Source: JAFGJQ01 sp964586145 (GTDB lineage: Bacteria; Planctomycetota; Phycisphaerae; UBA1845). From it: a DNA stretch of 21,738 nt. The translations under genes were made by a program, and so were the position numbers. The notes below the pieces were generated by a model. The model saw only the letters and a list, made by a program, of their open reading frames with translations. It was not told the DNA's origin and searched no databases. Below are positions 6,973-13,509 of this stretch, piece after piece. Where the stretch lies: NCBI GenBank assembly GCA_964586145.1, contig CAZPHH010000083.1, forward strand, positions 1 to 21,738. Direction: 5' to 3'. The first letter of the stretch is position 1, and each line of letters opens with the position of its first letter.

Positions 6973-9900
6973 GTGCGATTCTCCTGCAGTGAAAAACGAT
7001 CATATGATTGAACACACGGCATCCCTCTTCTTATGCCGTGCGAAATCCATCCCCTTCGGGGGGGCCAGAGACCGGCTGGAAAGCCGGTCCCACAAAGGCA
7101 GAGCCGGTCCCACGAAGAGAGAGCCGGTCCCACAAAACAGAAGTCGGGTCCGCCGTGCGGACCACAAAACAGGAGTAGGGTCCGCCGTGCGGACCAATCC
7201 TGCAGCCCAAAGCTCGCCACAGCGAGTCGCCGGGGCGACCTACCGCCCACAGCCTCCCAAGACCGGCTGGAAAGCCGGTCCCACAAAGACAAGCCGGTCC
7301 CACAAAGACAAGCCGGTCCCACAAAGAGAAGGCCGGTCCCGCCGTGGGGCGGCCGGGGCCGTAGCCGGCGTCGGACGACGGAATCCACCGGCTCCGTTTC
7401 GCCGCCCAGCGGGGCCACGTCCGGGGTTCGCCCGGCGGCGGCGGCCTCGATCTTGGCCGGCGTCTGCTCCGCGATCCGCTGCCAGTCCACGTCATCCCTG
7501 CGGCGACGATCGCGCTGCATCCCCGTCCGGGCGAGTTCCACGGCCGCCTGCCAGTCGGCGACCGCCCGCTCCATTTGCCCCAATCGCCAATATGTGTCGC
7601 CCAGGTGATCGAGGATGACCGGATCGTCCTCCTCGTCCGCCCCGCGGGCCAGCTCCAGCCAGTATCGGGCCCCGGCGAAATCCCCCTTTTTGTACAAAAC
7701 CCACCCCAAGCTGTCGAGATAGGCATGGCTGCGGGGATTCTGGGCCACCGCGTACCGAATGAGTTCCTCCGCTTCATCCAAACGCACGCCCACGTCCGCC
7801 CACGAGTATCCCAAGCTGTTGCAGGCGTTTACGTCCAACGGATTCATCCGGTAGGCCAGTTCCAGCGATTCGAGGGCCTGCGCGACCCGACCCGATCGCC
7901 GTTCACACTCCGCCAGCAGGTTCAGGTAGAGCACGCGGACCAGCGGGTTCGACTCCCCGTCAATCCAGAGATTGAGCTGCTTACGAGCGTCGTCGAGCCG
8001 GCCGGCGGCAAGCATCTGGTCGACCAGCATGGCCCGGGCCTGCTCCACGCCAAGCGGGAAATCGTCAGCCAGCCCGCGCTCCGTTCGCTGAACCCACTGC
8101 TGGATGAGCCGGATTGCGTCCTCGTGACGGCCGGCCGCATCGTACGCCTCCAGGGCGATCCGCTCGTAGCCGATACGACTGCCCGGGGCGGCGTAGTTCG
8201 CGACGGCCAATTCGATCGCGTCGTCGTAGCGGCCGGCCTCGACCAGGGTGGCGATCAGGTCAAAATGCAGCCCCCGGTCGCCCGGATCCTCCTCCAGCCA
8301 GTCCAGCAGTCGCTGATATGTCCGGTCAAACCGACCGCTTCGTGTCAGGATGTCCACCAGCTCATCTCGGCCGGCGTAGCCGCCTGACTCCTGCTCCCAC
8401 GCGTCGATCCGCTCGAGCGCTTCGTCAAACCGCTTCTCGGCGATGAGCGTGCCCAGCAGCAGTTCGCTCCGCACCGGATTGTTCGGTTCCTGCTCCAGCC
8501 ACTGCCGGGCGGTCGCCACGGCTTCTTCACCCCGGCCCAGGATCCGCAGGGCGGCGAGGGTCTCACGACGGCATTGCTCCAGAAACGCTGCGGAGAACGT
8601 GTCATGGGCGAGTATCTGCTGCGTCAGGTCGACCAGTTCGGCGTGTTTCTGCTGGGTCCCAAGCATCTCCAGCAGTCCGGCCAGCATCGCTTCGCGATTG
8701 GGATACCGCCGGACCAGTTCCCGGAGAACGGATTCCGCGTCCGCGAATTGCAGCTTCTGCCGCAACGTGGCCACATACAGGTCTACCAGCGCGATGTTGT
8801 CCGCGTCGACGGCCAGCCCGCGCCGTACATACGGCAGGGCCGCGTCGTATTCTCGCTCGGCCGTCAGGCTCAGGGCCACCAGAAACGCCGTCTGGGCCTC
8901 CATGGGAGCGCTGCCGGTCGCCTCGAGCAGGACCCGGCGAAACCCTTCGTAGTCCGCCACGTCCGGGCGGTACGCCAGTCGGGCGCGGCAGCGGGCCACC
9001 GCCTGCGGTGAAGCGGCCAGGCGCTCCAGGCGGGCGACTTGGGCGTGGGCCGCCTCCCGGTCGCCGCTCTGCAGATACAGCATGGCCAGCGCCTCGCGAG
9101 CCTGGTGGTCCAGCGGGTTTTCCTCCAGGATCAGCTCGTATTGCCGGCGGGCCCGTAGAGGCTGTTCGGTGCGCTCGAAGAGTTCGGCGAGCGCCCGCAT
9201 GGACTCCGTGTCCGCCCGGTTCAGCCGAATCGCCTCGTTGAAATGGGCCACGGCCCCGTCCACGTCATCCAGGCCCGCACTGGCGTGTCCGAGGACTCGC
9301 TCCAACTGTGGATCCGACGCGGATGCAGTCTGTGCCAACAATATGGCATCCTGCCACCGATACTGCCGCAGGTACAAGTTCGCCAGCTCCACGCGCGGGC
9401 CGGCGAAGTCCCCCGCCCGCTCCACGCTCGCCCGGAGCCACGACTCCGCGCCGGCAGGTTCGTCCGCTTTCAGGGCCAGACAGCCCAGCACGTACGCCCG
9501 GGCCGCACTCACGTCCGCGGTGATGGGGGCCGTCAGCGCCGGGCGAATCGCCTCCACGCCTTCCGCCAGCGACGCCATCCGGGCCCGAGCGGCCGGATAC
9601 TGTTCCGGCTGCCGTTCCAGCGCGCCGACTAGGTAGTCCAGAGCCGGCACCCAGCGCCGCTGGCGGGTCAGAAAGTCAAACGGCAGCCATGTGGCATCCG
9701 CATCGTCCGGATGGTTCGCGGCGTACTTTCGCAGAACGTGTTCCGCTTCGTCCGTGCGGCCTTGCACCGCCAGGGTTTCGGACAGGGCCAGCATCGCCGC
9801 CGAATCGTCCGGACGCCGGTTCGCCAGCGCCCGCAGGTCGTGAATCAGCGCGTCGTCGTTCTTGCCGAAGCCGTGGATTTCCTTCAAGAGTCCCACCAGC

Positions 9901-10835
9901 AGCGGCGTCGGACCGTCCCAGTCACGCACCACCGCGAGCGCCTCCGCCGCGCGGCCGGACCGGGCGAGCAGGCGCACATAGCGGGCGTACATTTCCGGAT
10001 CCGTCCGGCTGTCGGCCGGCAGTACCCGGCGGAGGGTGTCAGCCGCCTGCGCGTACTGTCCCAGACGTTCGTGGATGGCCGCCATGGGAACGGCCGCCGT
10101 CGGACCGTTGACCTGCAGCAGGCGGGCCAGCTCGGGGTTGGACGGGCCGGCGTCATCCAGGCCGGTCACCAGCGACTCGTATTGGCGATACTGCTCCAGC
10201 GCCGCGGTGAGGTAGCCTTCCCGCTCCAGGCTCTGCGCGAGCCGGTACCGGGCCAGCGCCTGCCGCGGAGAACCCCCCGTTGCGTCCGGACAGCGCAGGG
10301 CGATGCGGAATCGTTCGATGGCCTCCGCCGCATTGCCGCTCTCCGCGGCCAACATGCCCAGCGTGTAATGAGCCAGCGCATCGTTGGGACGCAGCGCCAA
10401 CGCCCGATCCGCGTGGCTCCGAGCCGGGCCGTTGGCCCCGGAGACAAGGTGAAGCCCGGCCAGCGCCCGATGCACGGCGGCCGACGGTTCCTCGCGCAGG
10501 GCGTTCTCAAGTTCGCCGACGGCTTCGGCGTATCGGGCCTCGGCTTCCAGCGTTCGGGCGCGGTCCAGTCGTTCCTGGATGGCGGGGGAGACGGCCTCCT
10601 CCTCGCGCGGGCCGTCGGGCACGGCGGTTTGGGGCGCAACCTGCTCCAGGGTCAGCCACGCCTTGGCCGGGTCGTATTCGGCCGGCGCCGAGTCCACCCG
10701 GGCTTGTCGGGTCGGCGCCGCTTCGCGGTCGGCCGGCGAAACACGGCAGGCCGTAGCGAACGCCAGCAGCCCCAGCGCACCCAACGACACGGCGATCCAT
10801 CTCTTCGGGCGAGACGGTCGAGTGGTCCTCAGCAT
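6876..10835 (-). CDS. Large TPR lipoprotein with repeat-derived C-terminus
   Basis: Reading frame of 1319 residues. The N-terminus has a basic start, a hydrophobic stretch and Cys30 in ATAC, a plausible though imperfect lipobox, so the protein is probably lipid-anchored. From about residue 90 to 1110 it is a series of tetratricopeptide repeats. The last part has NSLGYSWAD, LDSLGWVLYKKG and LDHLGDTYWRLG, a pattern seen in long bacterial TPR lipoproteins such as Pseudomonas LbcA, which act as scaffolds for periplasmic protein complexes. The partner here is unknown. Native-looking sequence stops near residue 1165 (about 7339). The remaining roughly 154 residues are translated hairpin repeats (FVGPACLCGTG, LWDRLSSRS), the yebC leader and 97 nt of yebC in a different frame. 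The original stop appears to be lost. The ATG at 10835 lies 7 nt after the upstream stop, and its GAGG site lies inside that gene's end, suggesting coupled translation. Confidence 0.85.
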   Translation of the reverse strand: MLRTTRPSRPKRWIAVSLGALGLLAFATACRVSPADREAAPTRQARVDSAPAEYDPAKAWLTLEQVAPQTAVPDGPREEEAVSPAIQERLDRARTLEAEARYAEAVGELENALREEPSAAVHRALAGLHLVSGANGPARSHADRALALRPNDALAHYTLGMLAAESGNAAEAIERFRIALRCPDATGGSPRQALARYRLAQSLEREGYLTAALEQYRQYESLVTGLDDAGPSNPELARLLQVNGPTAAVPMAAIHERLGQYAQAADTLRRVLPADSRTDPEMYARYVRLLARSGRAAEALAVVRDWDGPTPLLVGLLKEIHGFGKNDDALIHDLRALANRRPDDSAAMLALSETLAVQGRTDEAEHVLRKYAANHPDDADATWLPFDFLTRQRRWVPALDYLVGALERQPEQYPAARARMASLAEGVEAIRPALTAPITADVSAARAYVLGCLALKADEPAGAESWLRASVERAGDFAGPRVELANLYLRQYRWQDAILLAQTASASDPQLERVLGHASAGLDDVDGAVAHFNEAIRLNRADTESMRALAELFERTEQPLRARRQYELILEENPLDHQAREALAMLYLQSGDREAAHAQVARLERLAASPQAVARCRARLAYRPDVADYEGFRRVLLEATGSAPMEAQTAFLVALSLTAEREYDAALPYVRRGLAVDADNIALVDLYVATLRQKLQFADAESVLRELVRRYPNREAMLAGLLEMLGTQQKHAELVDLTQQILAHDTFSAAFLEQCRRETLAALRILGRGEEAVATARQWLEQEPNNPVRSELLLGTLIAEKRFDEALERIDAWEQESGGYAGRDELVDILTRSGRFDRTYQRLLDWLEEDPGDRGLHFDLIATLVEAGRYDDAIELAVANYAAPGSRIGYERIALEAYDAAGRHEDAIRLIQQWVQRTERGLADDFPLGVEQARAMLVDQMLAAGRLDDARKQLNLWIDGESNPLVRVLYLNLLAECERRSGRVAQALESLELAYRMNPLDVNACNSLGYSWADVGVRLDEAEELIRYAVAQNPRSHAYLDSLGWVLYKKGDFAGARYWLELARGADEEDDPVILDHLGDTYWRLGQMERAVADWQAAVELARTGMQRDRRRRDDVDWQRIAEQTPAKIEAAAAGRTPDVAPLGGETEPVDSVVRRRLRPRPPHGGTGLLFVGPACLCGTGLSLWDRLSSRSWEAVGGRSPRRLAVASFGLQDWSARRTLLLFCGPHGGPDFCFVGPALSSWDRLCLCGTGFPAGLWPPRRGWISHGIRRGMPCVQSYDRFSLQENRTCPVTPNGPPSNTRRRRWTPSEAGRGASWPAT
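6999..7040 (-). promoter_or_regulatory. yebC leader: 8-bp inverted repeat and AT-rich palindrome
   Basis: CACGGCAT (7015-7022) and ATGCCGTG (7033-7040) are perfect 8-nt arms around a 10-nt pyrimidine loop. Between this and the yebC start lies the perfect 10-bp palindrome ATCATATGAT (6999-7008), which on the minus strand contains TATGAT, a possible -10 box without a clear -35. The stretch is unusually AT-rich for the window, as expected for a promoter or operator, but no regulator can be named. Confidence 0.35.
7071..7338 (-). repeat. Cluster of modular short hairpin repeats
   Basis: The complete core is the hairpin ACCGGCT-GGAA-AGCCGGT at 7071-7088 and again at 7262-7279. Half-copies starting AGCCGGTCCCAC follow each. 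After the first they start at 7082, 7102 and 7122 (exact 20-nt period); after the second they start at 7273, 7292 and 7311 (19-nt period), with a final degenerate GGCCGGT at 7331. Between the two blocks are two units of GGTCCGC-CGT-GCGGACC (7147-7163 and 7179-7195, 32-nt period), then CTCGC-CACA-GCGAG (7213-7226) and GTCGCC-GG-GGCGAC (7226-7239). Most units share a linker that reads TTTGTGG on the minus strand, the sense direction of the surrounding genes. No target-site duplication or transposase is visible. Confidence 0.9.
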
Positions 10836-10842
10836 CCTGCCC

Positions 10843-11580
10843 TCACGATCTGGCCTTCTTCTTTCGCGCGACCGAGGCGGCCCCGGCCCGGGTCCGTTTG
10901 GCGGGCTTCTCGACGGTCTTGGCGGCGACGGGCTTCCTGGGCGATGACGTGGAGGACTTCTCCGATCCGCCGCGGGCGCGCCCGGAGGCGTACGATTCCA
11001 TCAGGTGGCAGAACAAGCGGGCGTCGGTCGCGCTGATGTGACGTTCCAGAAACGATTGCACTTCCGGCAGCGTGCTGTCTGTGTCCACCAGGTCGCCGGC
11101 CCGGAGCGCTTCCAGCAGCCTCGGGCTCACGGGGATGGCATGTCCGCCCAGGCTCCAGAGCAGCACGGATGCCGCGGCGTGCGGATCGGAGCCGTCCAGG
11201 GATTCGAGGTACTTGCGTGCCTCGCGCAACCCGAGGTCCCGCAGGCCGCGCAGATCCACGGCATACTCGGCCTGGTACACGGCGTTCAGCACGGCCAGAA
11301 GGGCCTTTGCCCGCTCCGAGTTGTCCGGGATCAGGTCCTTGATCAAGACCGACACCTCCGCCGGTGCGGAGACCCGCAACTCGTTGAAATCCACCATGTG
11401 GTCGCTCAGGCGACGCAGCGCCTTACGGCCCTGCTCCGGCGTGGTGCGGGCGCTGAGAACGGCCACAACGAGTTGTTCCAAGGGGTCCGTGGGTTCACCC
11501 GGTTCCCAGCCGCCCGATTCCCGCTGGAGTTGGCGGAACAGCCGCTTGATTCGCCTGGCGTATTCGCTCCCGTTCTTCAT
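10843..11580 (-). CDS. Endonuclease III-like HhH-GPD protein, apparently catalytically inactive
   Basis: Protein of 245 residues from the ATG at 11580, chosen because GGAGG lies just upstream and the start overlaps the rbfA stop as ATGA. Residues 33-195 align by eye with the HhH-GPD fold of endonuclease III: LEQLVVAVLSARTT resembles Nth's LLSAQATD segment, and LDGSDPHAAASVL (128-140) replaces the helix-hairpin-helix LPGVGRKTANVVL. The catalytic lysine position is His134 and the catalytic aspartate position, exactly 18 residues on as in E. coli Nth (120 and 138), is Ser152. Only one cysteine (191) is present, so there is no iron-sulfur cluster. Residues 205-245 form a Lys/Arg/Ala/Ser/Pro tail like that of histone H1-type proteins. 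Non-catalytic DNA or RNA binding is the simplest inference. Its position between rbfA and a TPR gene gives no direct functional clue. Confidence 0.8.
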   Translation of the reverse strand: MKNGSEYARRIKRLFRQLQRESGGWEPGEPTDPLEQLVVAVLSARTTPEQGRKALRRLSDHMVDFNELRVSAPAEVSVLIKDLIPDNSERAKALLAVLNAVYQAEYAVDLRGLRDLGLREARKYLESLDGSDPHAAASVLLWSLGGHAIPVSPRLLEALRAGDLVDTDSTLPEVQSFLERHISATDARLFCHLMESYASGRARGGSEKSSTSSPRKPVAAKTVEKPAKRTRAGAASVARKKKARS

Positions 11581-11996
11581 GCCGGCCCTCCGTCCGTGTC
11601 TTCCTCGGATGCGTCGGGCTCTGCCGGGGCGGCGTCGGCTTCGGGAGCGATCTCCCGCATGGCGTCGTCGATGCGTCGCACGGTCTCCGCCGCTCCCTTG
11701 ATCGAAGGATCCAGCACGAACCGCAGTTCCGGCATGTGCCGCACGGAGAGCTGCCGGGACACCCACCGCTGGATGTGGCCCCGCGCGTGCGTCAGCCCGT
11801 CCAGCGTCCGCCGTTCCTCCGCCGGCGTGCCCATCACGCTGACGTATACCCGGGCGATCTGGAGGTCCCCGCTGACTTCCACCCGCGTCACGCTCACGAA
11901 GCGCGAAACGCGCGGATCATTCAGCTTCGTGGTGAGCATTTCGCTCACCAGCGACCGGATGAAACTGGCCATCTTGTCCAGGCGAAACGATCCCAT
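11577..11996 (-). CDS. rbfA: 30S ribosome-binding factor A
   Basis: RbfA, 139 residues, a KH-type RNA-binding protein that helps mature the 30S subunit (16S rRNA 5' end) and is classically needed in the cold. Family features visible are KLNDPRVSRFVSVTRVEVSGDLQIARVYVSV (the DPR turn at 27-29 and the first beta strands) and LRFVLDPSIKGAAETVRRID near the end. The last 25 residues are an acidic Ala/Glu/Asp-rich tail. An internal ATG at residue 9 has no better ribosome site, so the first ATG is kept. The stop overlaps the next start by 4 nt (ATGA). It follows the DUF503 gene by 45 nt, the usual ylxP-rbfA order. Confidence 0.95.
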   Translation of the reverse strand: MGSFRLDKMASFIRSLVSEMLTTKLNDPRVSRFVSVTRVEVSGDLQIARVYVSVMGTPAEERRTLDGLTHARGHIQRWVSRQLSVRHMPELRFVLDPSIKGAAETVRRIDDAMREIAPEADAAPAEPDASEEDTDGGPA

Positions 11997-12041
11997 TCTG
12001 AACGAGTTTCCCTGCCCCGCAAGGCACCGGCAGTCACGGGT

Positions 12042-12323
12042 TCAGCACGTTCTCTTCTCGTAGTCGATCAGGCTCACTCCCCGCTGTCCGCGAACGAAGT
12101 CCACGATGCGATCCAGGCTCCCATGCACGTACACCGGGTCGTTGCTCACCAGGGCCACGCCCAGCACCGCCCGCTGCCACGAATCGAGGTGATCCACCTC
12201 CGCCACAGACACGCGAAAACGGTGGGTCAGCCGGTCCTTCAGGCCCTTGATCACCCGACGCTTGTCCTTGAGGCTTTGCGACTCGTACACGGCCAGATCC
12301 AGGGTCAGCACGCCCACTGTCAT
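12042..12323 (-). CDS. ylxP: DUF503 family protein (YlxP-like)
   Basis: Small protein of 93 residues, normal length for DUF503. The pattern MTVGVLTLDLAVYESQSLKDKRRVI and the later VAEVDHLDSWQRAVLGVALVSND are characteristic of the family, which sits between infB and rbfA in many bacteria. Members are thought to be RNA- or ribosome-associated, but the molecular role is not established. The start codon overlaps the stop of the upstream membrane protein by 4 nt (ATGA), so the two are probably translationally coupled. No strong ribosome site is seen. Confidence 0.92.
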   Translation of the reverse strand: MTVGVLTLDLAVYESQSLKDKRRVIKGLKDRLTHRFRVSVAEVDHLDSWQRAVLGVALVSNDPVYVHGSLDRIVDFVRGQRGVSLIDYEKRTC

Positions 12324-13477
12324 CGGGCACCGGCGTTCCCGCCCGCCGCTGGGGCCCGCCCGTGTCCGAACGTTCCGGGCCTCTGGTAAATCGATCCGTC
12401 GGTCAGGTTGATCGAAAAGATGCGGTACAGCCCGGTCGATGCGCTTCGGTACGGGACCATTCCGATCCGGCGAAGAATGTCAACCATGTACTTGCGGTCC
12501 GTCGCCTCGATCCCGTAATACTCCAGTTCTGCCCTGATCTCGTCCTCACGAAACCCGAAGGACGTCTCTTGCGGCAGATACCGCACCAGTTCCGACAGCG
12601 GCAGCTCGGGCAGGAACAGCGCAATCACCGGCGTCCATGTGCGGTCGAAAATCTTGCATTCGTACTTGCGGATCACGACCAGCGGTCGGTTGGGCATCAC
12701 GTCCGTCATGACCTGCGAGGATCCGTCCGGCAGAAAGTACTCGTCGAACAGCCCGTCGTTACGGGTCTGCTCGTAATCCCACCGCAGCGCGGAATACCCG
12801 GGCAGCTTCATCAGTTCCGGGTCGTTGATCCGCAACACCACGTACACGTCGTACTCTTCCCCCACCGTCACCCGGTCGGTGGTTTCCCCGCTGCTCAGCA
12901 CGCAACGCACGTCCTCGGGCTTGAACCCCAGCATCGAACCCGATCGGCCGGCCCCCTTGCGGGTCACGTAGATTTCCGCTCCGTCCGGCACGGACCGCAC
13001 GTACAGTCCTGCTCCCCCGGGCGACAGCCGGGGCCGCAGCAAACCCAACCGTTCCTCACCGCTGCCCGGATCGCCCGGAGCGGGCGGATGCGGATCCGCG
13101 ATTGCCGGCTTCGTTCTCACCTGGGTGACCTGATGGTAGACCATCTTGCCGATGATGATGAGCAGGACCATCAGCACACAGACGTAGCAGAGCTTCAGAA
13201 CGATGGAGTACGGGGTGGCCCGCGCGTCCCCGAGCACCGGACCGGGCGGGCGCGCCGAGGGCTTCCCCTTCATCCGCTGCACGCGGCGCCGGTCCGCCGG
13301 CGACTCGTATACGCCGGTCTTCTCGACCTCGGAGAACAGAAACTCCAGGTCCTCCGATCCGGGGTGTTTCTCGGGGACCTGCGTCTCGCGACCGCAATAC
13401 GAACAACGTACGACCTTCCCCGCGTCCTCGTCCTTCGCCCGCACGGTATGGCCGCATTCCGCCTTGAATTCGATCAT
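12320..13477 (-). CDS. Zinc-ribbon single-pass membrane protein of unknown function
   Basis: Protein of 385 residues, not assignable to a characterised family. The N-terminal 35 residues form a zinc-ribbon (Cys8-Gly-His10, Cys25-x2-Cys28) of the type found at the start of many planctomycetal membrane proteins. A Ser/Pro/Arg-rich segment leads to one transmembrane helix at about 92-110 (IVLKLCYVCVLMVLLIIIG). After a Pro/Gly linker, residues about 155-190 contain a PEGA-like strand (VRSVPDGAEIYV). The rest (190-370) is a mixed alpha/beta region with many aromatic and charged residues; ISINLTDGSIYQRPG is not quite repeated elsewhere. The zinc-ribbon is most likely cytoplasmic and the larger part outside the membrane. 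It sits between infB (32 nt upstream) and ylxP (4-nt overlap), an unusual place for a membrane protein in this operon. Confidence 0.85.
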   Translation of the reverse strand: MIEFKAECGHTVRAKDEDAGKVVRCSYCGRETQVPEKHPGSEDLEFLFSEVEKTGVYESPADRRRVQRMKGKPSARPPGPVLGDARATPYSIVLKLCYVCVLMVLLIIIGKMVYHQVTQVRTKPAIADPHPPAPGDPGSGEERLGLLRPRLSPGGAGLYVRSVPDGAEIYVTRKGAGRSGSMLGFKPEDVRCVLSSGETTDRVTVGEEYDVYVVLRINDPELMKLPGYSALRWDYEQTRNDGLFDEYFLPDGSSQVMTDVMPNRPLVVIRKYECKIFDRTWTPVIALFLPELPLSELVRYLPQETSFGFREDEIRAELEYYGIEATDRKYMVDILRRIGMVPYRSASTGLYRIFSINLTDGSIYQRPGTFGHGRAPAAGGNAGAR

Positions 13478-13509
13478 GACCGGATCCGCCGTCGGCTGTC
13501 TGAAAATGT

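Noticed and set aside
7071..7338. CRISPR array
   Set aside because: Units are 19-32 nt with no unique spacers of constant length, several stem types are mixed, and no cas gene is present.
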